From positions 1 to 48,445 of IMG/VR virus record IMGVR_UViG_3300035204_002300: a stretch of DNA of 48,445 nt; one strand, written 5' to 3'. The stretch is from a virus. Position 1 is the stretch's first letter. Every line of letters starts with the position of its first letter. Below the pieces are notes generated by a model. The model was not told the DNA's origin. It saw nothing but the letters and a program-made list of their open reading frames with translations, and searched no databases. Below, in pieces: positions 1 to 6,341 of the stretch. A program made the position numbers and the translations under genes.

Positions 1-125
1 TCTTCCGTCTGGTGGCACAAAGAACAACTCTTGCTAATAAAAAGCTCTTTGCCTTTTTTAATATTGTCGTCTGCTTGAGAAAGGCTAACAAACGCTAATA
101 ATAATATTGATAATGTTTTTTTCAT
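1..125 (-). CDS. Secreted cytochrome c, N-terminal part (runs off window)
   Basis: The first 41 codons read as a signal peptide (MKKTLSILLLAFVSLSQA, cleavage likely after SQA) followed by a c-type heme motif, CSLCH (CxxCH, residues about 35-39). The protein should therefore be exported to the periplasm and carry covalent heme. The rest of the gene lies left of the window, so size, axial methionine and extra domains cannot be judged. The start is set by a strong Shine-Dalgarno sequence, AAGGAG, and the ATG overlaps the stop of the upstream gene (ATGA). A cytochrome c is unusual cargo for a phage. A proline dehydrogenase, which feeds electrons to the respiratory chain, is encoded about 2 kb upstream in the same gene string. 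The heme motif and signal are seen directly; an electron-transfer role is inferred. Confidence 0.8.
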   Translation of the reverse strand, partial: MKKTLSILLLAFVSLSQADDNIKKGKELFISKSCSLCHQTE

Positions 126-295
126 TTATCTCCTTTAATTAGTTTCACTAACAATAAAACAGCAATCACGATTAAGGTCCACTTAATCCAAAGTAAAGCT
201 TCGGTAATCTCTGGAGGCGTTACTATTTTAATGTCGGGGTTAACCTCGACTTTAACCGGCGTCCCAATCACCCCATCTATTATACCTGTTGCCAT
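122..295 (-). CDS. Small single-pass membrane protein, 57 aa
   Basis: This is a short open frame with a hydrophilic N-terminal half and one hydrophobic segment at about residues 35-52 (LLWIKWTLIVIAVLLLVKLI), ending in a short basic tail. Its stop codon overlaps the cytochrome c start (ATGA) and its start directly follows the stop of the next upstream gene (TAAATG), so it sits in a tightly packed operon. I recognise no family. Membrane location is predicted from composition only. A holin- or lysis-accessory role is possible but not supported by a motif. Confidence 0.65.
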   Translation of the reverse strand: MATGIIDGVIGTPVKVEVNPDIKIVTPPEITEALLWIKWTLIVIAVLLLVKLIKGDK

Positions 296-382
296 TTATT
301 TCAATTCTATAAACTTAGTTAGCCAGATACATATAAGTATCGTTATTCCGATTGCTGCTCCCACTGCGATAAGGGGTACCAT
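296..382 (-). CDS. Tiny membrane peptide, 28 aa
   Basis: A 28-residue frame that is almost entirely one hydrophobic helix (residues 3-22, LIAVGAAIGITILICIWLT) followed by KFIELK. It abuts the downstream 57-aa gene with no spacer (TAAATG) and follows the basic 24-aa gene by one base. The support is the perfect fit into the chain of overlapping small genes and the coherent membrane-helix composition; no homologue is recognised. Function unknown. Confidence 0.5.
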   Translation of the reverse strand: MVPLIAVGAAIGITILICIWLTKFIELK

Positions 383-383
383 T

Positions 384-458
384 TTACTTACCCTTCTTTT
401 TCTTTTCTTTCTTGGGCTTTTTCTTTTCTCTTCTTGGTTTTGCTTTATCTCTTCCCAT
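384..458 (-). CDS. Tiny Lys/Arg-rich peptide, 24 aa
   Basis: A 24-residue frame, 15 of whose residues are Lys or Arg (MGRDKAKPRREKKKPKKEKK and a short remainder). Upstream of the ATG is a purine-rich AAAGAAAGA that may act as ribosome binding site. It lies between the APS-kinase-like gene and the 28-aa membrane peptide. A nucleic-acid-binding role would fit the charge, but low-complexity purine-rich DNA can also give such a frame by chance, so the call is tentative. Confidence 0.4.
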   Translation of the reverse strand: MGRDKAKPRREKKKPKKEKKKKGK

Positions 459-485
459 AATTTATCTTTCTTTATAGTTTATCGT

Positions 486-920
486 TCATAATTTTAATAA
501 AGTTCTTAGTTTGCTCCAGCTAAAATCTGGCTCTCTGTCTGTATTAAAATGAAAGTGTGGGCTCCCCGACTCGAAGTCTTCGGTGTGATACTCTCTCTTG
601 TCCGCTCTTGACGTACTCAACAGTATTTCTGTTACGTGGCCTTTATTGTTTCTCTTTAATTCATTTCTAAGATCTAAATAAGGATTTACAATACTCATGA
701 CTACGTGTCCATCTGGCCTACTCTTCTTATGACAGTAAGTAGCTATAGAATTTGCACTTTTAATGTTCTCCTCTCGGCCTTCTCTATTGTAGTTAGTATT
801 GCAAAACATCTCTCTAATTTCATCGCCGTCAATAACAAACGGCGTATCAAGGTGATCCGCCAACAATTTACCCAACGTCGTTTTACCCGCTCCAGACTGC
901 CCATAAAGCAAATAAATCAT
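486..920 (-). CDS. Adenylylsulfate kinase-like P-loop kinase
   Basis: APS kinase phosphorylates adenylylsulfate to PAPS, the sulfate donor of sulfotransferases. Seen here are an N-terminal Walker A loop GQSGAGKTT, then IDGDEIR and the YNREGREENI block typical of CysC-family kinases, and a shortened SIVNPYLDLRNEL segment matching the family's ISPY region. From the chosen start (ATG at 920, overlapping the stop of a 21-aa gene as ATGA) it is 144 aa, shorter than the usual roughly 200. I do not see the usual lid segment (DPKGLYKKA-like), so substrate specificity is less certain than fold. The sulfotransferase at 21781-22677 gives it an obvious partner. A longer start four codons upstream is possible but has no advantage. 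Confidence 0.75.
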   Translation of the reverse strand: MIYLLYGQSGAGKTTLGKLLADHLDTPFVIDGDEIREMFCNTNYNREGREENIKSANSIATYCHKKSRPDGHVVMSIVNPYLDLRNELKRNNKGHVTEILLSTSRADKREYHTEDFESGSPHFHFNTDREPDFSWSKLRTLLKL

Positions 921-982
921 ACGCCACCCCACTCACTGGTCGTATCGTACTTATCCCAAAATTCTTTTTCGAAATCAGTCAT
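917..982 (-). CDS. Tiny acidic/aromatic peptide, 21 aa
   Basis: A 21-residue frame (MTDFEKEFWDKYDTTSEWGG plus V) whose TGA overlaps the ATG of the APS-kinase-like gene, and which begins three bases after the stop of the ExbD-like gene. It could be a translational-coupling leader for the kinase or a small protein in its own right. No family is recognised. Support is only its exact fit in the overlapping gene chain. Confidence 0.4.
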   Translation of the reverse strand: MTDFEKEFWDKYDTTSEWGGV

Positions 983-985
983 TGT

Positions 986-1597
986 CTACTCTCCCAATGG
1001 GTTAACTAAATTTGCTGGGAGCTCATTTATTTCGGTGATGACACCATTTTTGTCCGTCCTAAACCTAAACGCAGTCTTTTGGTCTCCTGTCGTTACAAAC
1101 TCTCTTTCTTTTACTACGACTTCTCTAAAAGGTTTAATTTTAATTAATTTAATTGTTGCTTTTGTGGGTGATTCATCTCTCTTGGCGTATACATGTACTG
1201 TAACTATGTTCTCTCCCTCTGTGACGCCCCTAAAAGAGACTACCTCCTCGTTAAAGTCTACTACCGTGCCGGCCACTCCTATTTCAAGACTATTATTTCT
1301 GCGCTTGCCTAAGGCGTCGTGATCTAGACTAATCAAACTTCCTTGTCCGCCTTCCCGATTATTAAATGAAACTACGTGACCGGAAGCTGCCTGTACATAA
1401 ATATCTAAATCGTCTTCGCTATTACCGTCCCACGTTAATACGACTTCGTACAGCACGTTCGGTGGGCGCATTTTAGTTTTTTCCTCCTCGCTTTTGAGGA
1501 GAAACAGAATCGCAACTAACATTAATAGGCAACAAAAAAGCACATCGATAAATGGCCTAAACGAAAAAAACTTTTTGTATCCTGAATTAATCGCCAT
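986..1597 (-). CDS. ExbD/TolR-like membrane protein with DUF2135-like beta domain
   Basis: The N-terminus has the hallmark of ExbD/TolR proton-motor subunits: a short cytoplasmic stretch, then FRPFIDVLF leading into one transmembrane helix (about 16-34), with the conserved proton-carrying Asp at residue 18. After the helix the usual periplasmic ExbD fold is not evident. Instead residues about 48-100 (VLTWDGNSEDDLDIYVQAA, then a Gly-rich turn and LDHDALG) resemble the DUF2135/YfaP-type beta-sandwich (LxW-DLDLxV pattern). The gene overlaps the TolQ-like gene by 11 bases, so the pair is almost surely co-translated. Family assignment of the N-terminus is well supported; the second domain is a weaker reading. 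Function could be a phage-encoded proton-driven motor acting on the envelope. Confidence 0.7.
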   Translation of the reverse strand: MAINSGYKKFFSFRPFIDVLFCCLLMLVAILFLLKSEEEKTKMRPPNVLYEVVLTWDGNSEDDLDIYVQAASGHVVSFNNREGGQGSLISLDHDALGKRRNNSLEIGVAGTVVDFNEEVVSFRGVTEGENIVTVHVYAKRDESPTKATIKLIKIKPFREVVVKEREFVTTGDQKTAFRFRTDKNGVITEINELPANLVNPLGE

Positions 1598-2072
1598 CTT
1601 CTAATTTAAATTTCAAAATCATGAGTTGTGCTTGAAGGGGCAAGCTAAAAACAATACCGCAGATCGTAGTATAAAACGCAGTATGCAGTCCATTCTTGAG
1701 TCCAGATACAATTTCACTTATTTGTGCAGTTTCATCAAGGTTAGTCGTCGTCGCCACACACAGACCAAAAACTGTACCCAATAAACCAAGCGAAAAGAAG
1801 TGCTCCGCAGCAAACCACCCGACCTCCGCCTTTCTCAAAAGAGCAGCGGAATCATTTTCGACCTTGTTATTATCCACTCTGTCTGCCAAGTAACATAATC
1901 TACCTACCATGGCAGAGACCAAAACATAAAGAGTCATGATGACTACGGTTAAATAACTGACGTCATTTTTTATCATCAGGGAAATAGCTCCCTTTGTTTC
2001 TGCGAAGAACACGCCGGTGATCATTACCGCGTTAAGCAAAAACCATTTAGTAAAAGTCGTTTTATTTTTCAT
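1587..2072 (-). CDS. MotA/TolQ/ExbB-family proton channel subunit
   Basis: A 161-aa protein with hydrophobic segments at about 11-28, 40-60, 92-108 and 132-150. The third carries SLGLLGTVFGL, the family signature (LLGTVxG). The fourth carries the GLHTAFYTTICGIVFSLP block, matching the conserved second pore helix with its Thr pair of TolQ/ExbB (ALxTTAxGLxxAIP). In TolQR and ExbBD such proteins form a pentamer around two ExbD/TolR helices and convert proton flow to motion. The partner gene follows with overlapping ends. It is shorter than typical ExbB/TolQ (about 230 aa). Confidence 0.8.
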   Translation of the reverse strand: MKNKTTFTKWFLLNAVMITGVFFAETKGAISLMIKNDVSYLTVVIMTLYVLVSAMVGRLCYLADRVDNNKVENDSAALLRKAEVGWFAAEHFFSLGLLGTVFGLCVATTTNLDETAQISEIVSGLKNGLHTAFYTTICGIVFSLPLQAQLMILKFKLEDGD

Positions 2073-2278
2073 TGATTCATGTATTCACTATCTGGACAAT
2101 CTGTCCTAGGGCGAGTAGCCGTCTCCAAATCTCTACGTCTTTGCTCGCACGTATTCCACTGCTTCTGGGAGTGTCTAGATCTATATTCTTTAGGATTATA
2201 GTCTCCCTTCGTAAGGACTGCCCAACAAAACCTTACCCTAGTCCACAAACTCATTTTTTCTTGATTAAACCAAGCCAT
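2069..2278 (-). CDS. Hypothetical protein, 69 aa
   Basis: The chosen start (MAWFNQEKMSLW) reduces overlap with the proline dehydrogenase gene to 28 bases; a longer frame starting 14 codons earlier exists. The product is basic and hydrophilic after a short amphipathic N-terminus (TRVRFCWAVLTKGD) and has no motif I recognise. Its stop overlaps the ATG of the TolQ-like gene, which suggests translational coupling to the motor pair rather than to the dehydrogenase. Confidence 0.55.
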   Translation of the reverse strand: MAWFNQEKMSLWTRVRFCWAVLTKGDYNPKEYRSRHSQKQWNTCEQRRRDLETATRPRTDCPDSEYMNQ

Positions 2279-3102
2279 TCTTTTAAAATATTTCCGATGA
2301 CGAACTTCAAGTTCTTCCATTCTTTTAACCTTCTTAGAGTATAAGGCAACCAGTCCCTTCCGAACGGTAAATATATTCTAACAGAGTACCCGTCCTTAAG
2401 CAAGCTTTTTTGTAAATCTCTTCTAACTCCGTAAAGAAACTCATAATCAAATGTTTTGGAGTTTTTTATCTTTAATATTTCATTCAAAATCTTTTCATCA
2501 TGCGTAGCTATCGCGCATCTAACTTCAGACTGAGCTAACAAAACGCCCATATACATTAAAAAACAACCGCGAACGTCACCCTCGGGGTGAATACATATAT
2601 CCTTACCCTCTCTGTATGCTCCCTTTACCAACCTAATGGAAACCTTTTTGTTTATTATTTTAAAGATATCTTCTTTGGTTCTATAAAGGTTAGATTGTAG
2701 TGCCAATCCTATATTCGGAAATCTTCTTCTTAATTTTAGGCATAAATTAATAGTATCATCTGTGACCTTTGAGTCCTCCATGTCTAGCCTAATGGTGTGC
2801 CCGTTGAGGTACGCAGTCTCTACTACGTTCCTCAATAACTCTAGGCAGAAGTGCCTGTCAAAAAGAAGTCCAAGCTGGGTAAGTTTTATGGACATGTCAA
2901 TGTCCCTACCTTTATAAAAATTACTTATTTCTATGTATTGCTTGGCGGCTCGAGCTGCGTCCTCCGTAGTTTCACTTAGTTCTCCTACGTAATCAACAGA
3001 GATCTGGTAGCCTTTACCGAGTAGCTCCTCGATTTTTTCTTTTGCCGACTCAAAATCGTGCCCAGCAATAAAGCGTTTAGCTAATGGGTAAAGTAGTTTC
3101 AC
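2251..3102 (-). CDS. Proline dehydrogenase (monofunctional)
   Basis: PRODH oxidises L-proline to pyrroline-5-carboxylate with FAD, passing electrons to the membrane quinone pool. The 283-aa sequence shows the family blocks in order: SIKLTQLGL (71-79), IRLDMEDS (104-111), LALQSNLYRT (133-142), IRLVKGAYREG (156-166), IATHDEKIL (198-206), FEFLYGV-like YEFLYGV (220-226), and the proline-binding C-terminus VRIYLPFGRDWLPYTLRR (241-258) with the paired arginines. Length fits the short bacterial PutB type, not the bifunctional PutA; no P5C dehydrogenase is seen in the window. The gene overlaps a small upstream gene by four bases. All key blocks look intact, so activity is expected. A phage-borne proline oxidase may draw energy from host proline during infection (inference). 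Confidence 0.9.
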   Translation of the reverse strand: MKLLYPLAKRFIAGHDFESAKEKIEELLGKGYQISVDYVGELSETTEDAARAAKQYIEISNFYKGRDIDMSIKLTQLGLLFDRHFCLELLRNVVETAYLNGHTIRLDMEDSKVTDDTINLCLKLRRRFPNIGLALQSNLYRTKEDIFKIINKKVSIRLVKGAYREGKDICIHPEGDVRGCFLMYMGVLLAQSEVRCAIATHDEKILNEILKIKNSKTFDYEFLYGVRRDLQKSLLKDGYSVRIYLPFGRDWLPYTLRRLKEWKNLKFVIGNILKEWLGLIKKK

Positions 3103-3275
3103 TCTACATCCTTAAACTCTCTTTCTATTATTCTCGTGGGATAAACGACCACCTTAGTATTGAATCTTCCTTCGTACTCCTGAGCTTTCTCTAAGCTAAG
3201 AAAAAAGCCGACCGTATTCCACACGACACCACCCCCCTGTTGAACTTCATAAAAATTTTTTACCTTTTTATACAT
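3099..3275 (-). CDS. Hypothetical protein, 58 aa
   Basis: I chose the ATG at 3275 (MYKKVKNFYEVQQGGGVVWN), which begins inside the 3' end of the dioxygenase gene (16-base overlap). A start four codons earlier is possible. The sequence looks like a small beta-rich protein (VVWNTVGFFLSLEKAQEYEG) with a C-terminal FNTKVVVYPTRIIE strand pair, a pattern common in small phage proteins. No function can be assigned. It overlaps the proline dehydrogenase start. Confidence 0.6.
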   Translation of the reverse strand: MYKKVKNFYEVQQGGGVVWNTVGFFLSLEKAQEYEGRFNTKVVVYPTRIIEREFKDVE

Positions 3276-3907
3276 AAGACAAACCAATCCCCATAGCCCT
3301 TGTTCGAATTTCCTCCAGCGACTATTGGCGATGCATTATGCCAGAATTTACCATCATCTAACATTAAAATATCCCCATCCTGTAGTTGGTAGGTGAGAAA
3401 CGGTTCATCATTTTGGTTTTGGTAAGCTAATAGTTCTCCGCCTCGAATATTGTGCCTATTAATTCCGACAATCGCTATATCGTCGTACCCGTCTTGGTGG
3501 ACGCCCTCTGGTGCCACCTCTGCCCTACCGTCTTCTAGGGTAACAACTCTAAGCTGATGAATTTCTATCTCTTGGCCGTCAATTAATCCCAATGATTCTT
3601 TTAGGGTGAGTAGGATATTTTTCATTCCTTGACTCTCGAATACCTGCTTTTCAATACCCTCGAATGTCCTGATCATTCCACCTTGGTGATTATTGAACTC
3701 TTCACTCTGCAAAAAGTCACGGTGAGGTAGCACCGTAATTTCTGCTTCTCTCTTGGCATTCCAAAATGAAGTTCTTAATTCTATAGCCGCGTAGCGCCTG
3801 AGCCTGAACTTTCCGTCCTTATGTTCTGTATGCGGTAAGTTATTAAACGATTCTTTAAGGTCACTAATCGCTTCCTCTCCTAGTTGATGTAGCTGTAAGG
3901 ATTTCAT
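3260..3907 (-). CDS. 2-oxoglutarate/Fe(II) dioxygenase, amino-acid hydroxylase-like (PF10014 type)
   Basis: Members of this family hydroxylate free amino acids such as isoleucine, using 2-oxoglutarate, O2 and Fe(II). The signature VAPEGVHQDGYDDIAIVGIN (131-150) supplies the iron-binding His137 and Asp139. It is followed by RHNIRGGELLAYQ and by the distal ligand in MLDDGKFWHNASPI (His190), which matches the family's DD...LHGVSPI block. The 215-aa length is normal. The gene sits between a lipoprotein and the proline dehydrogenase, so a role in amino-acid chemistry fits, but the substrate cannot be read from sequence; it could also act on a peptide or a sugar intermediate. Confidence 0.8.
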   Translation of the reverse strand: MKSLQLHQLGEEAISDLKESFNNLPHTEHKDGKFRLRRYAAIELRTSFWNAKREAEITVLPHRDFLQSEEFNNHQGGMIRTFEGIEKQVFESQGMKNILLTLKESLGLIDGQEIEIHQLRVVTLEDGRAEVAPEGVHQDGYDDIAIVGINRHNIRGGELLAYQNQNDEPFLTYQLQDGDILMLDDGKFWHNASPIVAGGNSNKGYGDWFVLCIKR

Positions 3908-4179
3908 TTCTCATTTGTTTTTCTTTTTATAAAAAATCTAACTGATAGAGCCACCAAAATAACAACAATGCATACTGTAATAAATTCAGTATAGTTAGTT
4001 TGAGGCGAAGGAAAAGAAAAGTCTACCCCGTTGTCTACAATTTCTCCCGTCGAATTACTATCGACCGGTTCTTTGGGCTCCTCCGCGCTCTGGCCTATTC
4101 CTAGTGCTTTTTTGACAGTGGTGCAACCAGTGCTAAATAATAACATAGAACTTAAAACAATTTTATTAATTTTATTCAT
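3904..4179 (-). CDS. Lipoprotein with C-terminal transmembrane helix; possible unimolecular spanin
   Basis: The N-terminus is a lipoprotein signal with lipobox FSTGC (Cys19). A short hydrophilic, proline- and acid-rich linker (residues 20-63) leads to one transmembrane helix at about 64-83 (FITVCIVVILVALSVRFFI) and a basic C-terminus. A lipid anchor at one end and a membrane helix at the other is the layout of u-spanins, which join inner and outer membranes at lysis. The linker here is short compared with known u-spanins and no endolysin is adjacent, so this role is a hypothesis. The lipoprotein call is strong. Confidence 0.65.
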   Translation of the reverse strand: MNKINKIVLSSMLLFSTGCTTVKKALGIGQSAEEPKEPVDSNSTGEIVDNGVDFSFPSPQTNYTEFITVCIVVILVALSVRFFIKRKTNEK

Positions 4180-4459
4180 AAGACTTTCCTTTACCTATTT
4201 TAAGCCAAATTGTCTCATATTTATAAAGGATTTTTTCAGCTTTAATCCTATTATCTACTTCTGGCCCATAGAAATCTTCTTGATTACTATCTAATATATC
4301 ATTACACATCCTCATGATAAAAAGAACTGTCCATTCGAACTGTCTGACCAGTGAGCGGACTTCTTGAGGGTGATACTCCGTCTTTAATACCCGGAGCTTA
4401 GAAACTATATCTTCTGCGTCCGCGACCGCCGCAGCTAATCTTTTGTATTCCACTCTCAT
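4172..4459 (-). CDS. Hypothetical helical protein, 95 aa
   Basis: The sequence is mostly predicted helix with heptad-like hydrophobic spacing (AAAVADAEDIVSKLRVLKTE; EVRSLVRQFEWTVLFIMRMC). No motif is recognised. It overlaps the lipoprotein start by eight bases, and its ATG lies in a short AT-rich stretch after a 41-base gap, the first gap of any size downstream of the 4501-4749 gene. Function unknown. Confidence 0.6.
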   Translation of the reverse strand: MRVEYKRLAAAVADAEDIVSKLRVLKTEYHPQEVRSLVRQFEWTVLFIMRMCNDILDSNQEDFYGPEVDNRIKAEKILYKYETIWLKIGKGKSYE

Positions 4460-4500
4460 ATATCGTCCACATTTTTGAGCGACCCCCTTTCGGGAAAAAA

Positions 4501-4749
4501 TTAGTTTTTTTCGTTTTGCTTAAGGGGAATCACGCAAGGTATTGCACCTCCCTTTTTCCAAGTCTTAGCTGACTCGGCCAACATCTTATTAAGATATTTT
4601 TTTAAAGCTTTTTTATGTGCTCGTTTCTTTCCTGTGGCCGCCTTGTATAAATTAACAAAGTCTTTTGTATATTCGAACTCAATATCTGCCGAGCCATCAG
4701 CATGACCTTTTATCTTAGTCACTTTTATACATTCACCAATGTTAATCAT
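4501..4749 (-). CDS. Hypothetical basic protein, 82 aa
   Basis: Starts MINIGECIKVTKIKGHADGS with a short beta-rich segment, then a lysine-rich helical region (KAATGKKRAHKKALKKYLNK) and a C-terminal strand-like GGAIPCVIPLKQ. The layout resembles small phage proteins of unknown function. It overlaps the methyltransferase stop by eight bases, which places it in the same transcript. Confidence 0.6.
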   Translation of the reverse strand: MINIGECIKVTKIKGHADGSADIEFEYTKDFVNLYKAATGKKRAHKKALKKYLNKMLAESAKTWKKGGAIPCVIPLKQNEKN

Positions 4750-5314
4750 GTTTAAAAAATACTATCAATTGATTTTGCAAACTGTGTCTTCCTAGCTCAG
4801 ATCTATGGGCCACGAAATTTAAATGCAGGGGATTAAGGTGTTTGTAATGTTTCAAAAATCTCCATGCCCCGGCCTTGAGTACGTCTTCTACTACGTAAAC
4901 TCCACCGACCTTAAGCTTTTGGTAGAGGTTATCAAACGTGTTCATTTGCGTACGAAAAAAATGATCACCGTCCTCTACAATAATATCAAATTCATTTTCT
5001 TTTATAAGTTGCGCTTCTAGAAGGTCGGCAGAGGTTGAGTCGCCTTCTATTAAAGTAATCTTCTCGTAGGTACCTCGGTATTTTTCAAGCACTTGAGAAG
5101 TATCTACGTCTACTCCAATAATATTTTTTGCATTCGGAAAGTAATCCTGCCACAACATCAAAGACGCACCCCGCTGAACGCCCACCTCCAAGATATTTAT
5201 AGGCTTATTTTTGTAGGGCAGAAACAGTCCTTCATAAAAATCTATATAACTATGTTTTGTGCCCTTATCGCAGTGATCCTTATAAGTTTCATAAAGTTCG
5301 TACAAATTATTCAT
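4742..5314 (-). CDS. Class I SAM-dependent methyltransferase
   Basis: A Rossmann methyltransferase of the kind found in polysaccharide and rhamnosyl O-methyltransferase families. Motif I is INILEVGVQRGASLMLW (about 38-55), with the acidic ribose-binding residue in IIGVDVD. The middle strand is FDIIVEDGDHFFRTQ, with the VEDGDH block seen in such enzymes, and KVGGVYVVEDV follows. A GAGG element upstream of the ATG and a three-base gap to the upstream gene indicate operon expression. The acceptor is unknown; sugar O-methylation fits the many glycosyltransferases in the window. Confidence 0.8.
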   Translation of the reverse strand: MNNLYELYETYKDHCDKGTKHSYIDFYEGLFLPYKNKPINILEVGVQRGASLMLWQDYFPNAKNIIGVDVDTSQVLEKYRGTYEKITLIEGDSTSADLLEAQLIKENEFDIIVEDGDHFFRTQMNTFDNLYQKLKVGGVYVVEDVLKAGAWRFLKHYKHLNPLHLNFVAHRSELGRHSLQNQLIVFFKHD

Positions 5315-5317
5315 GCT

Positions 5318-5854
5318 CTACCTCAGCTCTTCTCTAAGAAGTCTCCACCTGTCACTATCTATTTTCTTTTCTCCACTATCAATTTGTTTGATCATTCCTA
5401 CGACCTCCTCAATGGAATTATAAATATAGTGATGAGGCAGCATTCCCATCATCCAAAGGGGCGTGGCGTGTTTGCCTCCTTCCATGGAGATAAAAATTGG
5501 CTTCTTCATTCTGACTGCCGTGACAAGTTCCTCCGCGCTTCCCCAGCTTGCGACGTCTGGCAACAGGTGCGCTATGATAAAGTCACTCCTGTCTACAAGA
5601 TTCAAATCATAACTACGAACGAGTTTCATCCTCTCTGCCACATCATTAAAGTAGCCATGTTTTTGGCAGTGATCTAGCGATAAGCGAGTATCCTCGTCCT
5701 CATTCACATCTTTAACGAAGGGCTTTTTATATGGATTAAAAATTCTTATCCCGAGGGGCTCAAGTTCGGCCTCTACGTAATCTCGCCAATCCCTACCGCT
5801 GGCGTATTGCATGTGGCCAACTAAATAAGTTCTTGTCTTGTTTAGTATCCTCAT
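5318..5854 (-). CDS. Nucleoside 2-deoxyribosyltransferase-like protein
   Basis: The fold signature is an N-terminal YLVGHMQYA strand-turn (10-18), then DWRDYVEAELEPLG and FNPY, and a second half with VDRSDFIIAHLLPD and SWGSAEELVTAVRMKKPI, where Glu108/109 occupies the nucleophile position of the family. Real members move deoxyribose between bases or hydrolyse nucleoside glycosidic bonds. Related proteins are common in large phages, presumably for nucleotide salvage or hypermodified-base metabolism. Overlaps the upstream cysteine-containing gene by four bases. Exact activity is not readable. Confidence 0.7.
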   Translation of the reverse strand: MRILNKTRTYLVGHMQYASGRDWRDYVEAELEPLGIRIFNPYKKPFVKDVNEDEDTRLSLDHCQKHGYFNDVAERMKLVRSYDLNLVDRSDFIIAHLLPDVASWGSAEELVTAVRMKKPIFISMEGGKHATPLWMMGMLPHHYIYNSIEEVVGMIKQIDSGEKKIDSDRWRLLREELR

Positions 5855-6102
5855 ATCTGAAAATCACCCGAGCAAGCGAAGAATTCTGCCTCGCAGGCGT
5901 CCAATTCTTTTTCTTCTCTGTGGAGCTTATCTATACAGCAGTTCATCTCCTCTGTAAGCTTAGCTTTTTCTTCGTTACATGGCCCAGAGTCGCAGCCTTC
6001 TATATTTTCATATTTTCTGTAAATATTATCTGTCTCCTTCTCAAGGAAGTTGACAGTTTTATCTATCAACTTTTTCTTAGATAATATTTTTAAGATCTTC
6101 AT
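5851..6102 (-). CDS. Hypothetical Cys-containing coiled protein, 83 aa
   Basis: A charged, helix-forming protein with a basic N-terminus and seven or so cysteines in its second two thirds (GCDSGPCNEEK, MNCCIDKLHR, DACEAEFFACSGD). The cysteine spacing does not match a zinc finger I know. It overlaps the deoxyribosyltransferase-like gene (ATGA) and begins three bases after the stop of the 53-aa gene. Function unknown. Confidence 0.6.
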   Translation of the reverse strand: MKILKILSKKKLIDKTVNFLEKETDNIYRKYENIEGCDSGPCNEEKAKLTEEMNCCIDKLHREEKELDACEAEFFACSGDFQI

Positions 6103-6105
6103 GTT

Positions 6106-6267
6106 CTAGTGAACTTTGATCTGATATTCTTGCTTATTTTTGGCAGTTAACTTATTAAGATAATCTTGGGCGTCTATTTTTCCTTCCGGAGTATAGGGAA
6201 ACGCCCCCTGTACATAGCCCTTGTCTACACTTATAACAACATATGCTTTGTCTTTCTTGACTCTCAT
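6106..6267 (-). CDS. Hypothetical protein, 53 aa, first gene of a minus-strand operon
   Basis: A short beta-rich protein (MRVKKDKAYVVISVDKGYVQ, then a PYTPEGKIDAQDYLNKLTAK helix). It appears to be the first gene of the leftward transcript covering 1-6.3 kb. A promoter-like element ends seven bases before its ATG, with no Shine-Dalgarno sequence between. No family is recognised. Confidence 0.6.
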   Translation of the reverse strand: MRVKKDKAYVVISVDKGYVQGAFPYTPEGKIDAQDYLNKLTAKNKQEYQIKVH

Positions 6268-6274
6268 AATAGTA

Positions 6275-6303
6275 ATTATGACCTATATCCCATAAAAAAG
6301 CAA
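6275..6303 (-). promoter_or_regulatory. Sigma70-like promoter for the 6267-to-1 operon
   Basis: On the minus strand TTGCTT (6298-6303), 17 bp, CATAAT (6275-6280). The -10 element ends seven bases before the ATG at 6267, so the transcript would start almost at the start codon. The -35 matches consensus weakly; spacing and position agree with the other promoters in this window. Confidence 0.5.
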
Positions 6304-6341
6304 GAATAAAAACGCTAGTTTAGTGTAATTATATATTGGGA

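Noticed and set aside
705-1322. 205-aa plus-strand frame
   Set aside because: It lies opposite the APS-kinase-like and ExbD-like genes, both of which have clear motifs on the minus strand.
986-2072. Flagellar MotA/MotB pair
   Set aside because: Both subunits are too short, the OmpA-like peptidoglycan-binding domain of MotB is missing, and the FIDV helix matches ExbD/TolR better.
4460-4500. Possible terminator (CCCGAAAGGG followed by A/T runs)
   Set aside because: The stem is only three to four base pairs, too weak to call.
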